NCBI RefSeq assembly: GCF_000224145.3
Contig: NC_020174.2
Span: 4,283,026-4,347,025 of the forward strand
DNA: 64,000 nt
DNA from: Ciona intestinalis
Taxonomy: Eukaryota > Chordata > Ascidiacea > Phlebobranchia > Cionidae
Reading direction: 5' to 3'
A program made the translations under genes and the position numbers. Every line of letters begins with the position of its first letter. Within the stretch, counting starts at the first letter, position 1. Of the stretch, positions 1-15,200 are shown one piece after another. Under the pieces are notes generated by a model, which was not told where the DNA came from, did no database searches, and worked only from the letters and a program-made list of their open reading frames with translations.

Positions 1-98
1 GTTTAAAAACTAAACTAGGTACAATGAGATCTAAAGGCAAAACTCTTTGAACACAACCTGTACATGGGCTTAACTAGAGTGACTAAACTGTGACGTAC

Positions 99-242
99 CT
101 CGGCTCATCCGTCCAACTACCTGCTCGCTTGTCGTCAAAACACAGCGGCCGTCGTTCTCACAGTTAAACGACCCAACTCCCGTTTTATCTTTTACTGTCG
201 GGACATTTGAGGCCAGCACTCTGCGTCGAACCGAGACGGTAA
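99..242 (-). CDS. TNS: Tensin-like gene, left-most exon in window
   Basis: 144 nt are open in the required phase, ending at AGCCGAG|GTACGT. The acceptor (CTTCCGACGTAAAAG) has a weak pyrimidine tract, so the exon start is uncertain. It is possible that another exon lies between 242 and 1083. The text is TVSVRRRVLASNVPTVKDK and a segment with NCENDGRC. The SH2 domain is not yet reached. Confidence 0.45.
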
Positions 243-3200
243 CTTTTACGTCGGAAGCGGGGATCAACACGGCAGTAAATGGGAAATCAAACCAATTGCA
301 CTTTAGTTAACTAGTTGATGGACTCGTTTGAGGTGAAACGTGGTACCAAGGATGGAGAAAGAAGATTACGTCAGTGTGCATGAGGCACATGCTTGGGTCG
401 TCATTGGCTTGGATAGTTTCCGCAATACAGTCATTATCAGTTGGTGAAAGAGCATGTCGGCTATCCGAGTTCTTCGGTGGCGCTCCCACAAAACGATTGA
501 CTGCCTCGGTTCACACAGTGCACCCAGCATGATAACTATATAAGGTACCATTGCGTGTGTACGTCAGTGCGACTTCCAGGGCCAAACATTACGTAACGGC
601 GCTTGTTGTCGAGGAAAATATAACTTCCACAACTCGAGATGCGGCTTCCCATTTGAATAATGTTTCGGCGCTATTTATAAACGCCAAAGGTTTGCCGACG
701 AACACAGCTGGAAAACTGCGACCACAAATGGCTATTAATGTGAGCGGTTTGAACAAATTGCTGGTTCGGGGTGTTTCAGTGGTGAACTGACCTCTGTTGA
801 ATTACCTTTACCTAGCTTAACAGAGCAGTACTTAAACCTAAAGCCTGTAATTTCATTCAGCCCACATCGGTAAGCAGCGGTTTTACCATCCTTTATCGGC
901 AGGAGCCTGTTTTGCCACAAATTCTGGGAGGCTAAATCTGACAACCTAATGATTAGCTGGATTCACACGCACATGTCCAACGTTTTCCATATTTCGTATA
1001 TAACATGGTTTACCAGAGGCTCTGGTCCAGAGCCAAAATCGAAGTAAAATTGCTCGCTAAAATTTACACGTAAAGTACTAACCTTGGCCAATGGAATTTT
1101 GCCGCATAAGCTGTGCCAATTCAAAGCCGTGTGAAAGTCTCCTTGAGACAGAGTCGTAGCTGCTTCTTGTACGTGAAGGCGGTCGGGGTGGAGTTTCTGT
1201 AGTGCTACTACTGTAAAGTTAAAAAGATTAAAAATCCCATTTTCTTTATATTTTTTCTGCAGGTAATTTCATATAGGCCAGAATCTATTTCAACGCAGAC
1301 TAACGCAGCTATTTACCTATAGTGTAAGACTGTAAGTAATATCGCAAGTACTTTATTAATTTTCTATTGCATATATAATACTGTGGAGTAAGATAGGATG
1401 GGACGAGAAAAATAAATAAAACGTATCCCACCTTACCCCAAGCCACTATACATGAAAAATGAAGCTACCTGCTGGTTACCTTTGCTTGCTGTTGCTGATG
1501 TTAACTAATTTACAATAAACACACACCACACCTAACGCATTCTGTGCATGAATATACGTATGTTAATATACAGTGTAATTGTACAAAGCCTAACTCACCT
1601 CTGCGACTCTTGCGTGTGTTGGCCAACATTTGTCTCCATTTTTCTATCACTATCAATGGAAAACGAGCGTCGCCTTCTCAGAACTGCCTCTGATTTGGCT
1701 GGTGTGGTTTGGTTCGCTGGAAAATAAAAGGACATGTTAGAGCCGATGACGCACATAACTGGTTCTATAAAGATACCATGCATGTAGTATTGTTATGCGT
1801 AGAGGCGGTGGTACAATGGTAGCAGAAAGTGAACAAAAACGCAGGGTTGTACAGAACATACAAAAGAGAAAACATATTCACATGTGTATGATAATATTGT
1901 CAGTTCTTACATGTAACGCCATTGAAATTCTGTGACAGCTGTGCTATGTACATGTCTAACTCGTCAAGTTGATTCTGCAGTTCCAACTGGTCCGTCTTCT
2001 TTTTGTTGTCTTGTGACGGTGCAGCTATTTGGGTGGCTGGTGGGCTTTGCTCGGGCCTGGTATTGAGAAAGCATTGTTAAAGCAATGATATAACACAGTA
2101 TCAATTGTAAAATTCAATAGGCATTCCAGAAATTCCTACAAAACTCTATATAGGCCACACAAAATTAATTCCTTTATACTACGCTCTATGGGCTTTTGTT
2201 TTCGGTCAGTGGGCCTTAGCCTTTTCAATTTTGGACCAGTGGTCAGCGATAAAACAACAATGACTGTTCGGAAGTAACCGCGAATTGCTGTATTTACAAC
2301 GGCGGTGGTATTTCCGTACCGAACTAAACGGTCTCGTCAAACACGCGATGAGCTGGTTACATAGTCATTTGCTAAATCGTCCTACGTCATCATTATCGAT
2401 TTGACGTAGGCAGAGTGCGCGATATATTTAGGCGACGGGGCAACCGTTTTAGGAGCAAGGTATTTGGACAGCTGCTACTTTTCGCTTGGCGGATATTCTG
2501 TTGAAACAACACGTACACAAAGTGAACCTTCCGAACGAAGTGCTTAAAAGTCCTAATCGAAAGCGAAGGGCACTTTGTCAATATAAATAATGAGAAAGGT
2601 CGAATTGTTACACGAGCCGTGCCAGCATCAAAAACGGTGCGGATGCATTTTAAAAGAGCTAAATAAAACAAGACTTTACTTACTTAGTGTCACGCTTTAT
2701 TGCAGAGGCTCCTTTGCGAATGCTGGACGTAAAACTATTCTCCTGCTGCTTTGGCCGCTGATCTTCGGGTATTTCATTCAGCATCTGCCGCTGTTTCATT
2801 TCAAATTCCAACTGGAACCTTTCCTGCTCTTCCCGCTCTCGCTGTCGCTTCTCTTCCTGGACCTTTATGTCTTGAATCCTTTGCTCCTGCATCTTTCGTT
2901 GCTGCTGTTCCAGTGCAGCTTCCATTCGACGAAGACTTTCCCGCTGTCTCTCCTTCATCCGCGCCCTCGTCAGCTCTTCTTGTTTTCGCTGCTCTTGCTG
3001 TCTTTCAAGTTCCCGCTGCTGCTCCAATTTTTGCTGGCGCATTAGTTCTTGCTGTTGCTGACGCTGCAGCTCTTGTTGCGCTTGTTGCTTTGCCAGTTGC
3101 TGCTTTTGTAGCTCCGCGGGATCATCCTGCTTTTGTCGTTGCATATGCTCTGGATGGTGCATTGGGTGTGCATAGGCAGGGGTGAAGGTAGGTGAGCCAA

Positions 3201-6200
3201 GCGCCGTAGCAGACGACATACGTTGGGTTATGTAACTATGTGTGGTAGGGGCTGGACCGTTGCGTTGGGTAATGTAGCTGTGTTGTTGGTGGCTCTGTAA
3301 AGTGACTACGTCCGGTGACGCCATAGTGGATACCATTTTCTCACACTCGGCGAATCCCTGTGAAAATAGTAAATCAGTAACATTGCTTTGTGAATAATAG
3401 GTTAATTTAGTTTTATGGAACTGTGAAACATAAAAATAACTACAGGATAAACCCAACCTAACACATATGTGAGAACAACGTACACAAATTAATCAGTAGC
3501 TTCGTATGTCAATCTTCCTACGATTGTCCTTGTCCTGTCTTTTATGAAACAAAATGCAAACACTTTTTACTTACTCAAAACCTATGTTGAAACACTACAA
3601 TCTATAAACCAAACAGACATTTCATTTAGACATTTCATTGCAAATCAAATCGAGAGAAAATGTAATACATTCAAACCAAGTCAATAAACCTTCTGTCTTT
3701 TTCTGGCCTGTCTGGAAATGTTTGTGATTTCAATAGAAAGTGAACTCCTCTCGCTTCAATGCCTCATAGCGTAACCTGGTATTTGCAGGTGCATTGTCTT
3801 GTGTGGGTAGCCACCGCTTAAGCCGCGACCCAGAGTTTTTGTCTTGCTAGAGTGTGGCGTGAGAACCGAGGTCGAGTGTTGCACTTGCCTTGGGACTTTC
3901 TAAATTAACTGCTGGCTGCTGTTTTGACGCGCGTACGTTTCAAACGCCACCTATATCTGCCCACCACAACGAGGTTTACAATTTCGACTAATTTGCACGG
4001 GAATTTCAGCAGCGCTGCGTTTTGCTATTGGTATGCCTTTGTCTAATCCAGAACGAAAACAACTGTACCTTAATTCTAAAATCCAAGTTTCCCTAAAGAC
4101 TGTAGGACCCTAATAACAGCATTGTTATATATTCTAAAGGTGCGAACGACCCGATTTAATGAGGTGTTAATACCGGAATTACTGTTAACACCTAGATCGA
4201 CAGGAACAATAACCTGACCAAGCCGGAAAGTAACCTAACGCACATTCAGTATTGAAATATGCGTGAACTGCTATAACCAGACAACCAGAAACAACTCAAT
4301 TTACAATGCATTGCTTAGCAACAAATCTAACATGGTATCGCAGTACAGGCGACGAAGTAGAAATGAAAATGAATTTATTATTTACAGCTATAGATAAAAG
4401 CCTTGGTCGGCAGAAGAAGGCACAGTTAACTGCCTGACATAGCTTCGTGATCGGACTATATCGTAACTGAAGGCGGCTATAATTGTCGCTAAGTGGCAAT
4501 CAACTCTTCCTACGACCGAGCACCTGCCAAGCACATAACGAGCGCAACTAAAAATGTCTCGGTCCAATTACCAATGTTTAATTGGGCCCTTTAAACGTAC
4601 AGTCAATACGGAGACTTCGGAAATTTTACTCTTGAAATCCATCACCAAAAGATGCACATATGCGGGGAAATCGCACGAACAGGCGGGATTTGGAAATTGT
4701 TCTGCTATATAAGAGTCAAGGCACTCAAAAGCTTATCTTCAAGATAGCTCCGACGTCTCCAGGTCTCGCCTTGTCGCCGTAAATACCGCCATATGCCACT
4801 GGCTCCGGGCCAGAATTTTGAAAGTTGATTATTTTTAAACCAGTTACACTGAACGTCGATTAGAGGCCACACGATAACAGACACGCGGTTAAAATTAGAC
4901 GGATTACAATATGCAAACTATGTTTAAAACATTACAGTCATTTGAATATCGCAGAGGCGATGTATACCACTTCATTTTTAGTTTGTTATGGTCGCCATGA
5001 CGCTATATATTAAACGAAAATTGCACCAGTATAACTTGTCCTAAATCTACTGCTAAAAAAAGCTATTTTAAACTATGTTTCTCATCTTACGGTGCTTTGA
5101 CCACCTACGATCATTGACTTCAAACTGTTATACGCCACTTTTCCTCGGAAAGCGGCGGGTGTCCAGTTTTACGGCTTGGCCCATTTACTTTAAAAGGGGT
5201 CCTCTCAGTCAATCGATTTGGTTTAGAAAAGCGATCATCGACACGTACCGAGGATTATTGCTACACATTACGAAACTGACGAGTGATCGGGGGCGCCAAC
5301 AGGTGTGAAAATCTGCTGTTTACAAACTCCTGGGTTCGGTTTACGGTAGATCCGTTGTCGCAATGATGCAAGGCTAGTTGGACAACCCTGCTGGGCAACA
5401 AAAGCGCATGCGCGATTGAAACAAGAGGGCATAACAAGCGTCGATTAAAATATCCCGTTCCCGCCGACAACAGTATTCAGTTTACGGACCACCCGGTCTT
5501 TTTCTGTAGACGCGCTCGGTCGAAAAACCACGTAGAAAATAAGTCTGTTGATTTACGCATTTAGGCTGAAACAACATCGATTTTGTCTGTGTCTAGAAAA
5601 CCAAGAGAATTTGGTTTCTTGAACTAACCGTTCCTTATCCGTCTCATTTTCTCTGCGTTCCACATATGGCTTGTCTGACACGCTTCGGCGGCGCGTGGCC
5701 TTCCATTATGACATCACAATGAACCACCGCTCTGACGTTCGTCGCAGATGTCCGGCGCGGTCAACACTTGCGCAAACAAATAATCGGGTATTGTGACGAA
5801 ATAATCACACCTTACTACAAAACAATTACAGGATACACCTCAAACGTCAGCCTAACACATTCCGTACACTTGTGCCAAATGCTAACAGTTGTGATTATCA
5901 CGCCACGGGAGTGGTAACTTACAAAATCCTTATATTTAAACAGGAATTTCAAACTTTTATAAAAGCCTATGATAGCTATTTACTGCTGAGACGTCATTTA
6001 ACTTCTGTCGTTATGCTGAATACCTATTTTCAACGGCTTAATTTTTTTAATTTTGAAATTTACGAAAACTATCCATTCCTTACGGTCTCCAAATTTAAGC
6101 GCTTAAAAACTTAAGAACCAGTTTGCGTCACGTTATGGCCATATGTTTTACAGATATTCAACCTGCGTACAAAGCGCCGAGTCTGGTTTCATGCTTGGAC

Positions 6201-9200
6201 TAGCTGGCGACAAAAACAACTACAGTCTTCGTTGGCCCCTGCACCCGATATAACGCATTAGCTAATGCGGAGTTCGACGAGAATGCGAGTTTACGTTATC
6301 TGTGACCTGACACGGGTCCGTGCTCACGTCATTCCGCGGGGAGACGAGATAAACCTGGCCGCAAAACACGAAGCAGATTCGCGGCGGCGAAGCGAGCGAT
6401 GCGGAAATTTGCAGTGCCCCTGAGCTGCTTCGAATCGCTCGCATTAGTTGATGGATTGACGACGGTGATTGAGGGCGAGATAGCGGGTTGGAAATTTGAA
6501 ACGTAAATGCCATGTAACGGGACGAAAGGTTCACGGGTATACAAACAATAAGATGCACGTATGTAAGATAAGCCGCGAGAATACATGCCCGGATAGACTA
6601 CATTCCGCTAAGCTGTACCTTGCTAATGAGTGGAGTGCGGCCCTGGGTGTATTGTAAACGATACGGCGCTCCCCCGACTTTGGGAATCGCCTTTTAAGGC
6701 TGCAGTAAGCTATCGACCAGCGAGCGATGAAATGTGCTCCTTCGCTCGGAAATTTGTTTATCAGACGGTTGGAATTCGCAGCACGTACTGTGGTAGCAAG
6801 GCCTGGCAGCAACCGCCGCAACAAATGGTCTGTTTCAGGTAATGTTTGCCTAAATCAGTTGAACCCAAATAACGTGTATGAAAAGGGTTCCCTTCACCTA
6901 AAGTTTATAAAAAAAAAATATTATTCTGTTATCTTTGGTCAAGGACGTGACAAACTATTTCAAACATATTCGAATGTCCGTTATACATAATTTCAGAGGA
7001 TACAGTCCGCCCCCTTGAAGAATAAGATCACAAAGCCCGCGATAGTGTGAGACGACTTAACCTGCGTTTAACCCGAGCGTGGAGGTTTATATTAGAGGTC
7101 GGTTTCCCGGCAAGTGAAGATAATCGAATTAAACAGAAGGAAAGGAAGCGGCGAATAATAACATGAATCCGCGGCTATATGGTATTTGCAAATCGCACTA
7201 AATAAGTTAAAAGGTGTATGGAGGTATTTCCGTAGCATGTCAACTCTAAAACAATTCCTTGAAAGTAATAGAATGATGTTTCACTGGCGTGACCAAATTC
7301 CTTGAACTTGAATTCGAAACGCGGCGTATCTAAGTCCTTTTAACAGACAGTAGTCAAACTGTATTAGTTCCTACAGACATTTACAATGCTTCTCAATTTT
7401 CATTCTACAGGTGTAACAGCGTCACAGTCGGCTCGGATTATAACTGAACAATGGCTCTGGTCGTGTGAGAGGCAGGATGCCGGCATTTGAAAAATTCTTG
7501 GCGGGTTCAAAACAGGGCGTTTGGAATCAGTAAAACAACATCAACCTGTGCCAGGCTGTAAATTGAATTGGTTTCGACGCACGAATGCTCGTTCGTAAGT
7601 CGATAATTACAGGTTTGCTAAGCCCATATCAACCGCTACAAGACTTCACATTACACGAAGCGCTATGTACTGAGTACATTAGTTATGTGCTAACGTGGAA
7701 AGCAGCACGCGCGTTAATAAAATGGTAGTTCCAAATCGCATTGGTTGTAAGCGGTGAAACACTGGGGGATTCAGAGCTAAACGAGTTTGCTTATTTACAC
7801 AGCGGTCGGTGCCGAATTATCATTGCATTAGCCACTTAATCCCGCGGGGGACATCGGTCGTAGTGCGCGGGCCGCTTCCAATTAGGAAATATTAGCTTCA
7901 ACGATGGAAGTGCGGCCAATGGGGATCCGGACAGGGAACGTTAACAATGACTCGGGCTGACTGGAATTACAGCTGATGAATTGGATTAAAAGGGATTTGC
8001 GGCCGATTATAACCTACTCTACCGCAAACTACCGAGCTCGTGTTTCTTTAACGTGGATGGGTATAAAACAACGGCTGTCGTGCGTATTTGTTTGTCGTCG
8101 AGGGGGCGGAATCACGAAAATCGATGCGAAGACGTCACAGAATCGAAGTTTTGACTATTAAACCCTTATCCAGGTAGATTAACGGCGTGGCCGAGAATAT
8201 CGTTATAGGAAATTAGGTTTTGGAATTAGATTAATCGACGGAATAAGCAAATCAACCGGCAGTTTACAGAATCGGTAATGAGCTGATTATCTGCGAGACA
8301 TAAATGACTTACATTGTCCAAACCATATTGATTACATAATGCGCATAATATGACAATGGTTGGGCGTTTTTACATGAATCGAGTTCGTGGGGTATAAATC
8401 AAAAGTGCTTTACAAGTTACGTATTACTACGTTGTATAACGATATCGTGGGATCAAATACTCTTATATACTTATTAACAATGCCAGACGCTGACTCTATT
8501 CATACAGTTCTATGGGGTAAGCTGGGACACATTCACAACATAATATACAAGCATTCTAATCGTGTTTTAAACAAATAACAACTCTCTATATGGGAGTCAT
8601 AAGGTTACGGTTATATAATTTTATAAATGTTCTTTGTTTACTACCAAATAGGACGGGAAAATATAGAATAAAGGTTGTCCTATTTTACCCCAACCTACTG
8701 TACTACTGTACATAAAAATAGACGGGCCTATAATTCATACAAAATTGCACATGGCAGCACTTCACATACTTATAGGTACTCATACATATAGCTGCACCTT
8801 TACAACACGTTTAATGACTGAAACCAAAGATGTAAAACTTGCATCAGTCGACAAAAAAAGCGATAAACTGATCTAAACTCGTATAACGTATATGATTTCT
8901 GTATGCGATTCTACTTACGTCTGCTCGGGAACCGCAAACGTTTCTTTCCGCTACAGCAGCAAAAAACAATGCAACGAATGACATAAGTAAATAGAATTTT
9001 ATGGCCAAACGAATTTCAGTTATACGGAACGCGATTTATAAAATAATTTGATAAATTACTAGCTAATGTTTTGAAATATAGCCTACGCACTGGATACAAC
9101 TTTAATTCGACATTTTTCACACAAAACGTTCGTAATTATTTTTCCTAAGTTCTCTATTTACAACTGAAGTTAAAATTCACCTAATGCACTTATACAACGC

Positions 9201-12200
9201 GCATTGTTGGCACACCTACGTTCAAATGCCTTGCACCTTTTCATTAAGCCGACCTCATACTACATAATTCATAGCCTCCTTGAAAGAAAAAAAAATAACA
9301 AAAAATACACGCCGGGATAGCTCGTATTTTAGGCTTACATTACCCCTAAATAAATTTCTGCTGGCCCTAAATGAGAAAACCTGTAAAATTTATTTGATAC
9401 TTTACACGCCGGATTATTTATCTATTTAAAGTGCATTTCAAGCCGGTGTACAGCTGCTAAAAGCTTCTGCTAAGCGATGCCGGTGTCGCTATCTATTGGT
9501 TGTTCAAACAGTTCAGTTCTTGGAAAAAGGGACCGAAACCGAGACATTTTTTCCAATAAACACAGGTCCTTGAAAAAAAGACAACGGAATCTCTCGAAAA
9601 CAAAGATCGACTTTCGACCAGAAATAAGTCCAAGTTCACCAGAGTTTTATAAGGTCATAAATAATTGAGCTGGCAAAGTAAAGGTGGTCTGAGATCACCA
9701 TAGCAACGGGTACAGGGTTCACAATTAATCTTCATTTTCGCAGCGGAAGACAAGACTTCAGTTAAGATAAAGGCGATTTCAATCGGATGCAGGAACACTT
9801 TGTTTACGCAACAAAGCAACGGTGGGTGCTGTAAATCTTACATTATATACCCATCGTATAATTAGATCGTGTCCAAGATTAGTTCTGGCTTACAACGGTT
9901 CTCGGAGAACTGATAACAAATTGACAAGTCTGCCTAATTAAGACTATACTAAAAATTGCGGGGTAGAGAAAAAACGGAATAAAGAGGGTAGTGAATACCA
10001 CACATACATATATCTTAGTAAAACACACTTACTCTAGGTTTCCCAGCGTCCGGTGCTGACTGGGTGACAGCTAAGTCGAGTTCCTGGACCGATCGCAAAA
10101 GCTCATCTATGTCTTGTTTTTCCTTGGCTGTCATGGACCTGGCGCCCGAGGTGGCGTGATTGGTATCTTCGTTTCTGTGGTGTGGGGGGCGGGGGAGAGT
10201 ACTGCTCACTAAGTGCAAAGAGTGACTGCCTGTCAAAACAAATGTTGCAAATTTATTTTACAACAGTATAAAACAGATTTAATTTTACGCTGGTCGAAAA
10301 GTGACCACAGGCTGCACTTTTTATTGAGATATCGTCGTTATACCTTTTAACTTTGTGGGCAAAGTACTTGTGCTGTAACCGTAGCTGTTTCGCTTAATTT
10401 TTTCTTCTTTTTTTAGTTTTATCTTGCTCTGCATGAAAAAGGATTAGTTGCGATTAAGTTTATAACATTAGTTATACCTCTTTAAATATCACATACCACC
10501 TATATAGTTAAACTACAATACCCATTTAGTTGGACATAAATACCTGCTGCTCCTGTAACCACAGCAACCGTTTCCTCGTGTTTTCGATCTCCTCTTGAAC
10601 TCTTAGCTCCTCTTCCTCTTCGTTTACATCACCCTCCGTCTTTTCTTCTTGGTATGGAAGACCATTAGTGTTCTCCGTTGACGACTCCATGACATTTCGA
10701 GGACTTGGTGATTTGGTGTCAATATTCGTACCCAGGTTCGACTTGGTAAAAACATCGTTATTGAGACCGCAAAAAGGCGATGTATTACCACTCATATAAT
10801 TTACTTACTTCAGAGTCTTTGTAGACGTTTTTGATTCGGATAAATTGGACATCGGCCTCTTTAATCGGCTGGAAATGTATTGTTTCCTGAACTGGCACTA
10901 CGGCCTGCTGATGACTGAAGAAATTCCCGTTGTTGTTTTCATTACTTTTTTCATTTACATCTACTGTTTGTACAGATGTATTTAACATGGTGCAGTCGTC
11001 AGTCACCACTGACGTACTGGTAAGCGGGACTGAGTTTCGTGCAAGTTTTGGACTAGGTCTCAGATCGCCGGCGGACGAAATAGCCATCGCACTGCCATCT
11101 ATACCACTGTCGATATCACTGCTGGAAGTCGCTTTTTGTACGGGTGCAGAGACGGTATGCATGTCCAACGAATGTCCAGAATCAAGGCTGTCTTTATGGT
11201 TGCCGTTCAGCATGTTTTCCACGGCGGTCAGCTCTGCAATGGTCGAGTAGCCACCGGTTTCGAGATTACTATCAACAAACATAGATCCGTTCGTCACCTC
11301 GGATGTAGAAGTGTGGTTATTCACTTGGTTTAACAAATAAGAAGAGTTGTCGGGTCTAGCGGTTACTAACACCGCCGATTTTGCAAGTGCTGATCCGAGA
11401 ATAACGTCACGATCAGGTAATGCATATTCAGGACTCTTGTCCTGAAATTTCGGGTTGTAGTAAGGCGCCGGGTAGTTAGGTAACGGGGGCTCGAAATCGG
11501 GCGAATCATCATGTAGACCCCTTTCCATATAACCATCTAGGTTTCCAATTTCCGGGTAAACTCGGTCGTTTGAGCTTCGTCTATCCGGCGTGCTGCCATT
11601 CGGAGTGAGCGCGTTGGGAGTTCTCAGTTTCTCTTCCATCAAAAACTCGTTAACTAGCGCCATAGCACTTTCCATGTCGTTTTGCGATACGTTGCTCGGT
11701 GGGCTTGCCAGTATACCAGCAACATCGCAATTCATATTTTCCGGCTTTTCGGATTCAGGTTGGCTAAGTACTCTGTGAAAAATATAAAAAAGTTAGATAC
11801 ACGAATTTCAATGCAGTGATCGGTATGTGGGAAATCTGTACTGTACAACTTATTTCAAACGACTTCTAGATATTAAACTAGCTCAGTTTCAGCTGCCACA
11901 TTAACCGGTAGGATTGCGCGCGTTAAATCGACTTTGAATAGACTTATACGTTGCGTGGTGAAACTCGATATGCTATAGTGAGTCCTACACAAACCATCGT
12001 AAACATCGAATGAATGAAACCTTCGACACACGAAGTTGTAATAAGAGACTAAACAGCATCTGTTTAACTATGTAAAGACTGCACAAAGTCGCAGTTTTTA
12101 CCAAAAAATCGTTTTCTGAAGTACGCTTTTTCCGCCTTGCATATACAGCATATGCGCACAGAGGCCTCGGTTTATAAAGACACTGTTAATCAAAGCGGGA

Positions 12201-15200
12201 GTATTGCCGTCTAATGCTTCCTGTGGCTGTTGACTGTTTCACTTTAAAACAAATTCGCGCGACTTGATAACCAGTATAATATCGACTATGTGGTATAACA
12301 AACCTACAGATAAAACACAGTTTCCCTTGAAGCCGAGCAAACGTAAAATGAAGACTGTCTTTCATGTTTAAATTTAAAAATTTTGCTCACAGAGCTGTGC
12401 TAACTAACCGACCCACCAGCAGTTCGCGTTACTGGCAAGTGAGGCGTGAAGAACGAGGCATAGTTTCAAGGGAAGCAAGGTATCAAACTAGAAATCAGCG
12501 CACGGGACGCTGCTTAGATTAGATATGGACGGATAAGACACCTATGGCAAAAAGCTAAGAGAGAAAATTTTTCAACGACGGCATTTCTATTTGTAACCGT
12601 ATTAGCGAACTTGCTTTTCACAGAAAGTGTGTTTCATCATAACATAGGTTCATTGCGCGCGTAATTAGCCGGTGTTGCGGCCTTTCGGTAAACCTTGATG
12701 GCTTATAAACTGCCGTGACTTGTGGGAGCTAAAATAGGCGACGTGCGTCAGAGATATCATGAAATATTGCTTCAATCAAAGTTTTGTACATCGTCCAATA
12801 GATAGTCATATAACCATGTTTCATATTCATGCGCGTTGGATTCAGTAAATTCTTATTTAAATTTGTGTTATTGTTATTGCGGCGTAATGAGCGGCGTGAC
12901 AAGGGCACCGGATATTGTAGAATTGCACCGTAATCGGGCTAGCCAATGTTGCAACAACAAGCCTGTTAATTGCGCTTTCAAATACTCCGCAGTAGAAGGT
13001 TCGGCGACACAACAGGATCGCTTATACAACATTTGCTTTATTCAGTAACGCGAACAGTAGCATTTACACTAACGGTAACACTCGGTACATTATTTAGGTG
13101 CGACGCCGATTGTCTGAGTCAGTGTAGCCAATACGACTCTAGGGAAGTGACTTGTTGCCATTTAATTTATGTTTCCGCAGAAGCAATACAGAGAAACATA
13201 TACTACGTTTCATAAACTATGTTTATGCTAAACCCGCTTTATATTCTGAATCAAATACCCTGAAACAACTCATCATTCATAGGAAACTGCACATTTTCAA
13301 TATTTGCTTTCTATCCGTTTCTACCTGCATGTCCCGCGTGCCTACTTGCTGTGGAACACGTAACCAACTGGCTCCCACGCAAGGACCTTATTGATTTCTT
13401 TCCACGCACTGTCTCTACCGTTCTGTTCTCACCGCGCTGGTATTACGCTGCAGTGTTTTGGATTGGTGTCGTAAATGCCATTTCATTTCCGATTTTGTTC
13501 GACAGTGGCTGCAAGACGAACCCTATTGATCGTTTCAGGATGAAAATTGCTGAAACATTAGCTTCAGATTATCCGACAAAACCGAAACGCTGCTGTTGTT
13601 ATTGTTGTTAGAGCGTTCACGGTTGGTTGCCTTACATGTTAAAATACATAGAACGCCATCTGCACTAACCGCTTGCTCACAAAAGTAATTTCTATTCGTC
13701 TATATTAATCGATCATAAGCGGCCTGCGGCCTGCGCGTGCTCAGGTATTGTCGCTAGCTCAGTAATTGCTTAATGCTACGCTCGCTGATTAGCTTTATGA
13801 TAATTACCGCTAAACTTTACAACATAAGTTCGACTGACTTTTCTTCAAAGCTCCTTAAAAGGTTAATGAATTAACCCTACGCTCAACTCTTTGGTAACTG
13901 CATGTTTTTTTGTGATGAACCTTTTGTAAACCTGTTTCACCCCTCGGAGCAAATAAGTGTAAGCTAATCTTCATCAAAAGACTACGAGTCAGCCGTACAT
14001 CAGCCATGTCAAAGCACGAACTGAAGTTCTTCGATCGCGACGGCCGCTGTGGAGACAAAGAGAGGCATCCGAAGCATTTAGCCTACTGTGTTGTCTGGTA
14101 ATGTTAAAAATCCGCCAAATAATACGAGTCCACACACCTACGATGACAGATTACTGAGTCATGCTGATTTTTTTTCGAAATATAACTGAATACATTTGCA
14201 GCTAATCTGACACTGTTCGCTATTATCCTTAACGTTGGTTAGCACGTTGTTGATAACTCGAACAACTAAGTTCGCCAAAGCTTTTACCATTAATATCGTA
14301 AATGATTAAGCTGCGGTCACCCATGTACACGCAGGTTTTATATCATTATACACCATTACCACGCGTGGCACTTCCCTAAGCATATGAGTCAATGTTGCAT
14401 GTTTGAACTCTATTTACAACGGCGTATTTTGTAGTGTACACTGGTACATTAAATTCCGTTGATTCCAATGTGACTAATGGAAAGCTTTTAAAATCCCACA
14501 AAACGCAACGTATCCACGTGCCAGGTTGACCTTGGTTGACCTGTGACTGCTCTCTACTACGACCTAGCGGCTGGCATTTATTACGCGTTAGCGATTAAAC
14601 AAAAAAAGACTTTGTACTTACTCGGATTCCCGAGGCCAGAGGTTGCTGCTGTTATCGTTTCTGGGTAAATCCCCAACGGTGCCGGATTTTTCTGACTGTA
14701 CTTCGGTAGACATGGAAATGTTAACTGTCGTAATCGTTGTCGTCGTGGAAAGGGTGTCAACTTTTGCCGGTGTCGTTTCGGGAAGGTTTTCGGAGGATGT
14801 TTCGTTGGTAGTTGACGACGTGATATCTTTCGTACCTTGCACCGCGGCTATAGATGCGTTTGTTACGTCACGCAATAAATCGACGCCGTGGTGGGACGGT
14901 GACGTCACAGTAGATGTAGTTTCGCCTTCCTGAACACCGGGAGGGAATGCACCTAAAAAGAGAATCCGGTTATTTTAAGATACTTTCCGTTAGCAACAAC
15001 TGAGATATCCATGTGCTAAATACATAAAATGATACCTTTGTGCGACTTTTCGATTTCTCACATTGAGATAAGAAGGTATATGTAACTACTTGATGAATGA
15101 TTTTATGTGATACCACTTTAAGTAAATTCTCTGTATGTGATCCAGAAAAAAAGTATCCTTATTTTGTATTCAATATTTTCGGACAATACATTTTAAGCAT

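Noticed and set aside
2590..3185. Two plus-strand open frames of 151 and 144 codons, rich in Leu/Phe and Ala/Val
   Set aside because: They are antisense shadows of the Q/E-rich tensin-like exon. Reverse complements of Gln and Glu codons give Leu/Phe-rich or Ala/Val-rich frames. The minus frame has correct splice phases on both sides.
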